From Oscillospiraceae bacterium (GTDB lineage: Bacteria > Bacillota > Clostridia > Oscillospirales > Oscillospiraceae): a stretch of DNA of 64,000 nt. The stretch's first letter is position 1; each line of letters starts with the position of its first letter. Of the stretch, positions 8,239 through 16,598 are shown piece after piece. The stretch covers positions 162,789-226,788 of the forward strand of contig WQXY01000001.1 in assembly GCA_009781515.1 (NCBI GenBank). Direction: 5' to 3'. Under the pieces are notes generated by a model. The model searched no databases, was not told the DNA's origin, and was given only the letters and a program-made list of their open reading frames with translations. Made by a program: the position numbers and the translations under genes.

Positions 8239-9567
8239 ATGTCAGAGCTAAGGGAAAAGGTTAATAATCTGCCGCAGCTGCCGGGTGTTTACCTGATGAA
8301 AGACATTGACGGTCAGGTCATTTATATCGGCAAGGCTGTCAGGCTGAAAAGCCGCGTAAGCAGTTATTTTAATTTTGATGATGAGAACCCTCTCTCCGAT
8401 ACGAAGACAGGGCAGATGATATCAAAAATAGCGGATTTTGACTTTATTGCAGCCCAATCCGAGTTTGAGGCTTTGCTGCTTGAAAATTCCCTTATAAAAG
8501 AGTTGCTGCCTAAATATAATATAAAACTTCGTGATGACAAGGGCTTTCCCGTTATCAGGGTTGATATTGAAAGTGATTACCCGACATTTAAGATTGTGTC
8601 CAATCCGACAGATGATGCGGCTATTTATCTCGGGCCGTACGGCGGCAGACAGGATACACGAAAGGCACTTTTTGAAGTCAGTCGTGTTATGAAGCTTCCG
8701 ACCTGCAGCAAAAAAATAAAAAATGTCATAGGTAAGGAACGTGCGTGCTTAAACTTTGATATGGGTAACTGTCCGGGTTATTGTCAGGATATAAAGCTCC
8801 AAAAAGCCCACAGAGAGGCTGTGATATCTGCAATTGACGTGTTTCAAGGAAAAACGGGAAATCTCATAAAAAGACTTACAAAAGAAATGGAAGAAGCATC
8901 AAAAAATCTTAAATTCGAGCTTGCCGCAGTTTTGCGTGACAGGGTCAAGGCTGTAGAGGTTCTTTCGCAAAAGCAATTTTTCAAAGAAGATGAAATCCAT
9001 GAACTTGACGCACTTCATAAAGAAAAGGTGCTCAAGACGCATTTATGGCTATCCAAGGCGCTTGGTCTTGAAGCAGTTCCCGAGAGGATTGAAGCCTTTG
9101 ATATTTCAAATACCGGCTCAAGCGATATTGTCGGGTCTATGGTGGTGTTTGTAAGAGGCAAGCCGTATAAAAAGGATTACAGGCACTTTAAGATAAAAAC
9201 AAGGAAAAATCAGGACGATTACGGGAGCATGGCAGAGGTTGTGTCCCGACGTATTAAGCGGTATTTGGCAGAAGATGCGAAATTTTCCACCCTGCCTGAT
9301 ATAATGCTCATTGACGGTGGTGCAAACCATGCGGCAGTTGTCAAAAAAACTCTTGACAAACTTGGTGTAGAGCTTCCTGTTTTTGGCATGGTAAAGGATG
9401 AAAAGCACAGGACGCGCGCTCTTGTTTCGGCAAACGGCGATGAAATCGGGCTTGCAGCGAGTCCTGCAGTGTTTGCGCTCATCGGAACAATTCAAGAGGA
9501 AGCACACAGATTTGCCGTCGAATATCACCGAAAATTAAGGTCAAAAACAATGTTGGAGGGAAAATGA
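8239..9567 (+). CDS. Shortened UvrC-like excision nuclease
   Basis: UvrC makes both incisions in nucleotide excision repair. This 442-residue protein keeps the N-terminal GIY-YIG nuclease (GVYLMKDIDGQVIYIGKA), the Cys-rich patch CLNFDMGNCPGYC, a UVR motif (LKFELAAVLRDRVKAVEVL) and the RNase H-like nuclease domain (RIEAFDIS, LIDGGANHAAV, EEAHRFAVEYHRKLR). Full UvrC is about 600 residues. Missing here are the roughly 100-130 residues between the UVR motif and the second nuclease, and the whole C-terminal helix-hairpin-helix domain. Catalytic motifs look intact and the frame is clean, so this is a streamlined variant rather than a pseudogene. It overlaps rsmD by four bases. Confidence 0.82.
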   Translation: MSELREKVNNLPQLPGVYLMKDIDGQVIYIGKAVRLKSRVSSYFNFDDENPLSDTKTGQMISKIADFDFIAAQSEFEALLLENSLIKELLPKYNIKLRDDKGFPVIRVDIESDYPTFKIVSNPTDDAAIYLGPYGGRQDTRKALFEVSRVMKLPTCSKKIKNVIGKERACLNFDMGNCPGYCQDIKLQKAHREAVISAIDVFQGKTGNLIKRLTKEMEEASKNLKFELAAVLRDRVKAVEVLSQKQFFKEDEIHELDALHKEKVLKTHLWLSKALGLEAVPERIEAFDISNTGSSDIVGSMVVFVRGKPYKKDYRHFKIKTRKNQDDYGSMAEVVSRRIKRYLAEDAKFSTLPDIMLIDGGANHAAVVKKTLDKLGVELPVFGMVKDEKHRTRALVSANGDEIGLAASPAVFALIGTIQEEAHRFAVEYHRKLRSKTMLEGK

Positions 9568-10106
9568 GAGTTATCAGCGGGAGTGCGAGAGGTCGCAAGC
9601 TTATAGAGCCGAAAGGTGAGGCAATACGCCCGACAAGCGATAAGGTCAAAGAGGCGATATTTACTATTATTCAGTTTGATATAGAGGGCAGGCGTGTGCT
9701 TGATTTGTTTGCGGGAACAGGGCAGCTTGGTATCGAAGCGCTATCGCGCGGAGCAGCAAGTGTGGTCTTTGTTGATGAGAAACCCGACGCTGCAAAAATT
9801 ATCCGTGATAACCTTAGAGTTTGCAAGTTTTCGGACCAAGCCGTGGTCTACACAACAGATGCTATGCGTTATTTGGAATATGACGAGAAGTTTGATATAA
9901 TTTTTGTCGACGCCCCATACGATACACAGCTTGCAAGTAAAGCTCTTTCTAAAATTACAGTGTTTGACAAACTTAATATAAATGGTATAATAATCGTTGA
10001 GGCAAAAACAGGCACCGAATTACCGGAGATAAACCTGCCGTATGAATTAATAAAAGAGTACAAATACGGAGGCGTTACACTGTTTAAGCTGTCTCGCAGG
10101 GAATAA
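9564..10106 (+). CDS. rsmD: 16S rRNA (guanine-966-N2)-methyltransferase
   Basis: The 180-residue SAM-dependent methyltransferase has the N-terminal MRVISGSARGRKL, the SAM-binding loop VLDLFAGTGQLGIEALSRGA and the catalytic DAPY motif (FVDAPYD) typical of base N-methylation. It modifies a guanine of 16S rRNA during small-subunit assembly. It starts inside the last codons of the uvrC-like gene and is followed after five bases by coaD, an rsmD-coaD order common in Firmicutes. Confidence 0.95.
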   Translation: MRVISGSARGRKLIEPKGEAIRPTSDKVKEAIFTIIQFDIEGRRVLDLFAGTGQLGIEALSRGAASVVFVDEKPDAAKIIRDNLRVCKFSDQAVVYTTDAMRYLEYDEKFDIIFVDAPYDTQLASKALSKITVFDKLNINGIIIVEAKTGTELPEINLPYELIKEYKYGGVTLFKLSRRE

Positions 10107-10111
10107 CATTT

Positions 10112-10609
10112 ATGAGTATAGCAGTCTATCCCGGCTCTTTCGACCCCATAACACTCGGACACTTAAATATCATTAGGCGCAGTGCGGCTTTATTTGACGA
10201 GCTTTATGTATGTGTTATGATAAATTCTGATAAAAAACCGCTCTTTAATCGTAATGAACGTGTAGATTTTATTGAGAGAGCTGTGGTAAGATATAAAAAC
10301 GTAAAGGTCGAGTCATCGGAAGAATTACTCGTGCGATACATGCAAGAAAAAGACGCCAAGGTCGTAATCAAAGGACTGCGGGCTGTTTCTGATTTTGATA
10401 AGGAGTTTCAGATTGCCCTGATAAACAGAAAGCTCGACACAAAAATTGAAACCTTATTTATGCCCTCAAGTGAGAAGTACACATATATCAGCTCATCAGC
10501 TGCCCTTGAAATGGCGAGATACGGAGATGATTTGAAAACTTTCTTACCGCACGAAATCATTGATGATGTAATCGCTAAAATAAAAAGTGAGGGGATGATG
10601 TTCAAATGA
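10112..10609 (+). CDS. coaD: Phosphopantetheine adenylyltransferase
   Basis: The 165-residue enzyme adenylates 4'-phosphopantetheine, the penultimate step of coenzyme A synthesis. The nucleotidyltransferase signature SFDPITLGHLNII is at residues 9-21, and the ISSSAALE segment lies near residue 128. Length is normal. It overlaps the next gene by four bases (ATGA), implying translational coupling. Confidence 0.96.
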   Translation: MSIAVYPGSFDPITLGHLNIIRRSAALFDELYVCVMINSDKKPLFNRNERVDFIERAVVRYKNVKVESSEELLVRYMQEKDAKVVIKGLRAVSDFDKEFQIALINRKLDTKIETLFMPSSEKYTYISSSAALEMARYGDDLKTFLPHEIIDDVIAKIKSEGMMFK

Positions 10610-11142
10610 GCAGCAGAATTCCGGAAATGTTAAATCAGCTTCACGCAATGATATCCGAAGCATGGGGTGTCCCGCTCGGTGCTGAGAAATGCGTCATTGA
10701 AAGAGACAAGGCACTTGATATACTCGATGAGATAAGAGGTCAGTTCCCGACGGAAATAGCAGAGGCAAAAAGACTTCTTGACGCAAGAGCCGACTTTATC
10801 AACAATGCAAAACGCGAGGCTGAGGTAATTAAAAGAACAGCCGAGGAGCAAGCAAGGCAGCTTATCGACGATCAACAAATCATAAAAATTTCAAGAGCAA
10901 AAAGTAACGAAATGCTCTCACATGCCGAGGCTTCTTCAAATGAACTTCGCCGTGCGGCAAATGAATATGTTGACGATAGTATGCAACGTACGGAAGAAGC
11001 ACTTAACACGGCGCTTGAGGAAATCAAAAGGTCAAGGCAACGTTTTCGTCAGGCTTCGCGCTCTGCAGCCGACATGCCGCTCAGCACCCCGCCGGCCGAA
11101 CCGATCCCGTCACCAAAGATAGACATTGAAATAGATGAATAA
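10606..11142 (+). CDS. Coiled-coil protein of unknown function
   Basis: I do not recognise a named family. The 178-residue product is rich in Glu, Ala, Arg and Lys, with heptad-like patterning from about residue 50 to 145 and a Pro-rich acidic tail (PPAEPIPSPKIDIEIDE). It has no membrane segment or signal peptide. The composition resembles the peripheral stalk subunits of rotary ATPases and DivIVA-type scaffolds, but no specific motif supports either. It is coupled to coaD by an ATGA overlap and is followed 31 bases later by the diguanylate cyclase gene. Confidence 0.6.
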   Translation: MSSRIPEMLNQLHAMISEAWGVPLGAEKCVIERDKALDILDEIRGQFPTEIAEAKRLLDARADFINNAKREAEVIKRTAEEQARQLIDDQQIIKISRAKSNEMLSHAEASSNELRRAANEYVDDSMQRTEEALNTALEEIKRSRQRFRQASRSAADMPLSTPPAEPIPSPKIDIEIDE

Positions 11143-11173
11143 CATTATGGTTTTTGCGTAGGAGAGGAGCAAG

Positions 11174-13180
11174 ATGAACAAAAAGGTTGTGAAGCTGAAA
11201 ATCCTAATTCCAATGCTGGCGATAACATTATTATGCGGCGTATCTGTGCTTGTTACGTCAATTTTTGCATATAGCGACAAGGTAAACAGTGTTATCTATG
11301 AGCGTATTGAGAACTCAAAAGAAGCTATAATGTTCCGCTTTTCAACCGTCATGGAAAATACACGTCTTGCAGCAATTGAATTTGCAGAAAGACCCGACTT
11401 CATCGAAGCTTTTCAGGAGGGTGATTTTGACGCAGTAGCTGCTATGGCAGGCACTCTAAAGTCACGAGAACAGCTCGATTTCGGACTTTTTACAGACAAT
11501 CAAGGAAATGTCCTGCTTAGGACACATGATAGAAACAATATCAATGGAAATGTCGCGCAAGCTCCTCAGATGCAGTTATTACTCGAGGGTGAAACTGATG
11601 CATCCATTACCCGCGGCGAGCAGGAAGCCTTGCGGCTCAGTGCAGGCACTGCAATATATAACGAAGATGATGAAATAATCGGAACGGTTACATTCGGACG
11701 GAATTTGGATAACCGTAACTTCGCATATTCACTTAGGGAAATGACAGGCAATGATGTTACGATATTTGACGGACAAACAAACATTGCATCTTCTCTAAAC
11801 TGGCCGTCGCTTTCATTTTTGGCACAGAATTTCAGAGATGATATAATTTCTACGGTTATTGACAAGGGCACTGTATATGAGGGTGAACTTAACTTTTTAG
11901 AGATGAAAGTTCTCGCTAAAATTTTTCCGCTATATGGCACTGACGGCAATATCGTCGGTATGATACTTGTTGGTGTTCACACAAGTGTTGCGACCGGTGA
12001 AATATTCAGCTTTATACTCAGTGGCTCGATTATCACTCTTATCGTCTTTATAATAGCGATTTTTGTATCGTTTTATGTTTCGGGCAATATCGAAAAACAA
12101 TTTGGAAAAATGATTACAGACATGACACACCGCGACAAGCTGCTTGAAGCTGTTAATCAGGCATCTGCAATTTTGCTTGAAATAGATGAAACAGATGATA
12201 TCAGAGCTCCACTCATTTCCGGTATGGAGCTTATTGGTAATGCTATGTCTGTCGACCATGTTCATCTTTGGCAGGGCAGAACAGACGAAGAGGGCATTAC
12301 ACAGTTTGTTCGTGAATACAGTTGGGTCAGCAACTACGCCAAGTCAAGGTCAAAAGCACCCAAATATATCTATTCCTCGACCGACAGCAGTAAGCTTGAC
12401 TGGATGGAAAAATTCCTGCAGGGTGAATATATCGGCGGTGTTATATCCAATATGCCCGAGAGCTATCAGGAGCTTCTAAAGCCGCTCAACACCAAGTCAA
12501 TCACAATGGTGCCGCTGTTTTTGGAAAACCAGTTTTGGGGTATGTTCTCAATTGACAACATCAATAAAGAGCTTGTTTTTGCAGATGAGGAAGTCACGAT
12601 TTTGCGCTCCATAAGCCTTATGATGGCTAACATCGTCCGCCGTCACGCACTGCAAAACGAGAACTTGAAAGTTTACTTCGACGCACTGACGGGTATTCAT
12701 AACAGGCGCTTCTTTGATAAAACAATGCGCCGCGTGATAAGCTCACTGTCTCGTGCGGGCGGTACGCTTTCTGTTATGATGATTGACGTTGACTACTTCA
12801 AAAAATACAACGACACATACGGACATGGTGCGGGTGACGAGTGCCTTATCAAAGTTGCCGAGGTGCTCTCAAGCAGTGTGATGCGTGTTGATGATTTTGT
12901 TGCACGCTACGGCGGTGAGGAATTTGTCGCAGTCATGCCAAACACTGACGAGGCGGGTGCTGTTGCCGTTGCCGAAAAAATGCTTGAAAATATCCGTGGT
13001 GCCAATATTGAACATAAGGCAAGCGAAGTTGAAAAGTTTGTTACGTTCTCAATCGGTCTTACATCGGGCGTGGTTACTCAGTTCCACACACCGGACTCAT
13101 TTGTTGCAAAGGCTGACGAAATGCTCTACAAATCAAAGGGTGAGGGGCGTAACAGATACACATTCGGCGAGATAACGTAA
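11174..13180 (+). CDS. Membrane diguanylate cyclase with extracellular sensor and GAF domain
   Basis: The 668-residue protein has a membrane helix at about residues 9-32, an extracellular Cache-like sensor to about 270, a second helix at about 275-305, a GAF-like domain at about 320-495 and a C-terminal GGDEF domain from about 505. The active site is GGEEF (ARYGGEEFVAVM). RVDD lies five residues before it, forming an intact RxxD inhibitory site, so synthesis of cyclic-di-GMP with product feedback is likely. The ligand is unknown. A clear AGGAGAGGAG ribosome binding site precedes the ATG. Confidence 0.9.
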   Translation: MNKKVVKLKILIPMLAITLLCGVSVLVTSIFAYSDKVNSVIYERIENSKEAIMFRFSTVMENTRLAAIEFAERPDFIEAFQEGDFDAVAAMAGTLKSREQLDFGLFTDNQGNVLLRTHDRNNINGNVAQAPQMQLLLEGETDASITRGEQEALRLSAGTAIYNEDDEIIGTVTFGRNLDNRNFAYSLREMTGNDVTIFDGQTNIASSLNWPSLSFLAQNFRDDIISTVIDKGTVYEGELNFLEMKVLAKIFPLYGTDGNIVGMILVGVHTSVATGEIFSFILSGSIITLIVFIIAIFVSFYVSGNIEKQFGKMITDMTHRDKLLEAVNQASAILLEIDETDDIRAPLISGMELIGNAMSVDHVHLWQGRTDEEGITQFVREYSWVSNYAKSRSKAPKYIYSSTDSSKLDWMEKFLQGEYIGGVISNMPESYQELLKPLNTKSITMVPLFLENQFWGMFSIDNINKELVFADEEVTILRSISLMMANIVRRHALQNENLKVYFDALTGIHNRRFFDKTMRRVISSLSRAGGTLSVMMIDVDYFKKYNDTYGHGAGDECLIKVAEVLSSSVMRVDDFVARYGGEEFVAVMPNTDEAGAVAVAEKMLENIRGANIEHKASEVEKFVTFSIGLTSGVVTQFHTPDSFVAKADEMLYKSKGEGRNRYTFGEIT

Positions 13181-13200
13181 ACATTGTTTCGAAGTGCTAA

Positions 13201-13226
13201 GGGGACAGGACTTAAGTCCTGTCCCC
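13201..13226. repeat. 26-bp perfect palindrome with GGGGACAG/CTGTCCCC ends
   Basis: The first 13 bases, GGGGACAGGACTT, are followed directly by their exact reverse complement. It lies 20 bases after the diguanylate cyclase stop and just upstream of the tig promoter. A related 26-bp element with the same eight-base ends is at 36622-36647. It could fold into a strong hairpin, but the following T-run starts only about eight bases later, so terminator function is uncertain. Confidence 0.8.
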
Positions 13227-13239
13227 ATTGACATTTTTA

Positions 13240-13268
13240 TTGCATTTTGCGCTTTGTTCTGATACAAT
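13240..13268 (+). promoter_or_regulatory. Candidate sigma-A promoter for tig
   Basis: TTGCAT (13240-13245) and TACAAT (13263-13268) are separated by 17 bases. The predicted start near 13275 would give a short leader before the GGAGGA ribosome binding site at 13295-13300. This promoter could drive the tig-clpP-clpX-lon cluster. Confidence 0.6.
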
Positions 13269-13308
13269 GTCTCGGCATGTTTGATTTGAATTATGGAGGA
13301 AAATTAGC

Positions 13309-14691
13309 TTGAACTTAATCAGCAGTGAAAAGAAAGAAAAAAACGAAATTGAACTTAAAATCAAAGTTACTCCCGAGGAGCTTGAGGCTGCAATAAACAA
13401 AGCATATCTCAAGAACAGAAACCGCATTGGTGTGCCCGGCTTTCGTAAGGGTAAGGCTCCGCGGAAAATAATTGAAAAGATGTACGGCGTGGCGATTTTT
13501 ATGAATGACGCACTCGACAGCCTGCTGCCGGACGTGCTTAAATTTGCAATGAAAGACACCGACCTTGACATTGTAGGCTATCCGAAAATATCCAACATTG
13601 ACTTGAAAGATAACGATACATGGGCGGAAATTACACTTATTGCAGCACTTCGTCCCGAAGTTAAGCTTAAAAAGTACAAGGGTCTGAGTGCCGAAAAACC
13701 GTCGATTGAAGTTCCAAAGAGCGAAATTGACAGTGAGCTTGAAGCAATGAGACAGCGTAATGCCCGTATGGAACCTGCAGAGCGCCCCGCAAAAATGGGT
13801 GATATTGCCGTTATTAATTTTGAAGGCTTTCTTGACGGTGTTCCTTTTGACGGCGGTAAGGGTGAAAACTATGACCTTGAGCTTGGTTCGGGATCATTTA
13901 TCCCCGGCTTTGAGGAAAAGGTCGAGGGCATGGAAATCGGCGAAGAGCGTGATATAGACCTCGTATTTCCGGAAAACTACAAAGAAGACCTCGCAGGGAA
14001 AGCAGTTGTCTTTAAGGTCAAACTCAACGAAGTTAAAGAGAAGCAGCTGCCCGCACTTGATGATGAGTTTGCCAAGGATGTATCGGAGTTTGATACTCTC
14101 GATGAATACAAAGCGAGCATTAAGGCTAAAATCGAAGAAAAAAGAAAAACCGATGTTGATGAAACCTTTGAAAACATTCTTATGGAACAAATAACGGATG
14201 AAATGGAAGCAGATGTTCCCGATGCAATGATTGAAGAGCAGCTCGAGCGCTCTATGGACAGCTTTTCGCGTCAAATATCCGCCTACGGAATGCAGCCTGA
14301 GCAATATATGCAAATGCTCGGAATTACGCCCGATACATTCAAGGAAAAAATGCGCGGCAATGCTGAAAAGCAGGTGAAAACATCACTTGCATTAGCTAAA
14401 ATAGCAGAGCTTGAGGACATTGAGATTTCTGACAAAGAAATCGAAGAAGAATATGAAGCAGCTGCAAAGCAGTACAAGATTGATTTGGAAAAGATACAAA
14501 AGGAAGTACCGCGCGCTGATATTATCCATGACTTAAAGCTGCGTAAAGCTGTTAAGATTGTTATTGACAGTGCAAAAGCTGAAAAACCAAAAGCTGCTCC
14601 CGCAAAAGCAGCAAAGGATACCGAAAAACCTGCACAAAAACCCGCGGCAGCAAAAAAACCTGAAAAAAAAGCAGAAAAGAAAGGTGAATAA
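13309..14691 (+). CDS. tig: Trigger factor (ribosome-associated chaperone and prolyl isomerase)
   Basis: The 460-residue protein starts with TTG, eight bases after GGAGGA. It has the N-terminal ribosome-binding domain with the signature GFRKGKAPRKIIE (about residues 44-56), a central FKBP-type isomerase domain (GDIAVINFEGFLDG, about 160-245) and the C-terminal helical chaperone arms. The last 40 residues are an Ala/Lys/Pro-rich extension ending KPEKKAEKKGE that most trigger factors lack and that is probably disordered. It leads the tig-clpP-clpX-lon block, a common Firmicutes protein quality-control cluster. Confidence 0.97.
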   Translation: MNLISSEKKEKNEIELKIKVTPEELEAAINKAYLKNRNRIGVPGFRKGKAPRKIIEKMYGVAIFMNDALDSLLPDVLKFAMKDTDLDIVGYPKISNIDLKDNDTWAEITLIAALRPEVKLKKYKGLSAEKPSIEVPKSEIDSELEAMRQRNARMEPAERPAKMGDIAVINFEGFLDGVPFDGGKGENYDLELGSGSFIPGFEEKVEGMEIGEERDIDLVFPENYKEDLAGKAVVFKVKLNEVKEKQLPALDDEFAKDVSEFDTLDEYKASIKAKIEEKRKTDVDETFENILMEQITDEMEADVPDAMIEEQLERSMDSFSRQISAYGMQPEQYMQMLGITPDTFKEKMRGNAEKQVKTSLALAKIAELEDIEISDKEIEEEYEAAAKQYKIDLEKIQKEVPRADIIHDLKLRKAVKIVIDSAKAEKPKAAPAKAAKDTEKPAQKPAAAKKPEKKAEKKGE

Positions 14692-14694
14692 CAA

Positions 14695-15276
14695 ATGAGT
14701 TTAGTACCGTATGTAGTAGAGCAGACCTCACGCGGTGAGCGCTCGTATGACATTTTTTCAAGACTCTTAAATGACCGCATAGTCTTTTTGAGTGAGGAAG
14801 TCAACGACACAACGGCAAGCCTTGTTGTGGCACAGCTGCTTTATCTTGAAGCGCAAGATCCCGATAAGGATATCCAGTTTTATATCAACAGCCCCGGCGG
14901 CAGTGTGTCGTCAGGCTTTGCTATCTATGACACAATGCAATACATCAAGTGTGATGTATCCACCATTTGTATCGGACTTGCCGCCAGTATGGGTGCATTT
15001 TTGCTCTCATCGGGTGCAAAGGGTAAGCGTATTGCTTTGCCGAATGCCGAGATAATGATACATCAGCCGACGGGCGGATTTAGAGGTCAGGCAACCGACA
15101 TTCAAATTCATGCGGAAAAAATACTTCGCACGAAAGAAACGCTTAATAAAATCCTTGCGGAAAACACAGGGAAAACTGCCGAAGTGATACGAGAAGCTTC
15201 CGAGCGCGATAATTACATGACAGCCGACGAAGCTAAGGAATTTGGACTGATTGACAGCGTAATATTTAAGAGATAA
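14695..15276 (+). CDS. clpP: ATP-dependent Clp protease proteolytic subunit
   Basis: The 193-residue serine peptidase carries the catalytic Ser98 in GLAASMGAF and His123 in EIMIHQP, with an Asp later in the sequence. It forms the 14-mer degradation chamber that works with ClpX or ClpC. Length is standard. It begins three bases after the tig stop, and clpX follows 19 bases later. Confidence 0.97.
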   Translation: MSLVPYVVEQTSRGERSYDIFSRLLNDRIVFLSEEVNDTTASLVVAQLLYLEAQDPDKDIQFYINSPGGSVSSGFAIYDTMQYIKCDVSTICIGLAASMGAFLLSSGAKGKRIALPNAEIMIHQPTGGFRGQATDIQIHAEKILRTKETLNKILAENTGKTAEVIREASERDNYMTADEAKEFGLIDSVIFKR

Positions 15277-15295
15277 TTGAAAGAAGTGAGTATTA

Positions 15296-16588
15296 ATGGC
15301 GTTTTTTAATGATATAAAGGGAGTACATTGTACCTTTTGCGGAAAACGGCAGGACCAAGTCGAGCGGCTTATAGCCGGACAAGGTGCGTCATACATTTGT
15401 AATGAATGTGTTTTACTTTGTATGAACATCATGGAATATGAGTTTGTCTCAAAAAAAGCCGAAGAGGAAGACCTGTCCGGCTCTTTGATAAACTTTGAAG
15501 ATCTGCCTATACCCTCTGATATAAAAGACACACTTGACGATTATGCTATCGGTCAGGAAGACGCAAAAATTGCACTTTCCGTTGCCGTATACAATCATTA
15601 CAAGCGCCTTTTGTACGGCACAAATGACGATACGGAGCTTCAAAAAAGCAATATTCTTATTATAGGCCCTACGGGCAGCGGCAAGACACTTTTTGCTCAA
15701 ACCCTTGCAAGAGTGCTAAAAGTTCCGTTTGCAATCGCAGACGCCACAACCATTACCGAGGCAGGTTATGTCGGTGATGATGTTGAAAATATACTGCTTC
15801 GTTTGCTGCAGGCTGCAGATTTTGACATCGAAGCAGCAGAGCGCGGCATTATCTACATCGACGAAATTGATAAAATTACACGTAAGAGTGAAAACACCTC
15901 AATAACACGCGATGTTTCCGGTGAGGGTGTGCAGCAGGCACTGCTCAAAATCCTTGAGGGGACAATTGCCAGTGTTCCGCCGCAGGGTGGACGCAAGCAC
16001 CCGCATCAGGAGGTTATTCCGATTGACACTACAAATATCCTCTTTATATGCGGCGGTGCATTTGAGGGCATTGACAAGATTATTGAGCACAGGCTCGATA
16101 AAAAAAGCATCGGGTTTGGTGCAGAGATTAAAACAAAAAAAGAAAAAGATATCGGCGAAATACTAAAAGAGGTGCAGTCGCACGATTTGCTTAAATACGG
16201 GCTTATTCCGGAGCTTGTGGGCCGGTTGCCCGTTATTGCTCCGCTCAATCCGCTCAACCGTGAGGATATGATAAGAATTCTCAAAGAGCCGAAAAATTCA
16301 TTGGTACGTCAATACACAGCCTTGCTTGGTTTTGACGATGTAACCCTTGAGTATACCGATGATGCTCTCGGTGAAATTGCCGACAAGGCGATTGATATGG
16401 AAATAGGGGCGCGCGGGCTTAGGAGCATTATGGAAAAAACAATGCTTCAAATCATGTATGACATTCCGTCCGACAGTGATATTGAAAAAGTTACAATTAC
16501 AAAGGAATGTATAAACGGTCAAAAACCGCCGCTTATAACAAAAGGAACAACCAAAAGAAATAAGCAAAAAGAAGCTAACGCAAGCTGA
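15296..16588 (+). CDS. clpX: Clp protease ATPase and unfoldase subunit
   Basis: The 430-residue AAA+ protein has an N-terminal zinc-binding domain with paired cysteines ([14 protein letters not shown] and ICNECVLLC), Walker A GPTGSGKT, Walker [10 protein letters not shown] and a sensor/lid domain. It recognises tagged substrates and threads them into ClpP. Gene order after clpP and before lon is typical. Confidence 0.97.
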   Translation: MAFFNDIKGVHCTFCGKRQDQVERLIAGQGASYICNECVLLCMNIMEYEFVSKKAEEEDLSGSLINFEDLPIPSDIKDTLDDYAIGQEDAKIALSVAVYNHYKRLLYGTNDDTELQKSNILIIGPTGSGKTLFAQTLARVLKVPFAIADATTITEAGYVGDDVENILLRLLQAADFDIEAAERGIIYIDEIDKITRKSENTSITRDVSGEGVQQALLKILEGTIASVPPQGGRKHPHQEVIPIDTTNILFICGGAFEGIDKIIEHRLDKKSIGFGAEIKTKKEKDIGEILKEVQSHDLLKYGLIPELVGRLPVIAPLNPLNREDMIRILKEPKNSLVRQYTALLGFDDVTLEYTDDALGEIADKAIDMEIGARGLRSIMEKTMLQIMYDIPSDSDIEKVTITKECINGQKPPLITKGTTKRNKQKEANAS

Positions 16589-16598
16589 GGAGTTTTCA

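Noticed and set aside
8239..9567. The UvrC-like gene as a frameshifted pseudogene
   Set aside because: The missing domains are not found in another frame: rsmD overlaps the stop directly, and all remaining catalytic motifs are intact.
13201..13240. Palindrome after the diguanylate cyclase gene as a standard intrinsic terminator
   Set aside because: The hairpin is strong, but the T-run starts about eight bases downstream, so I list it as a repeat only.
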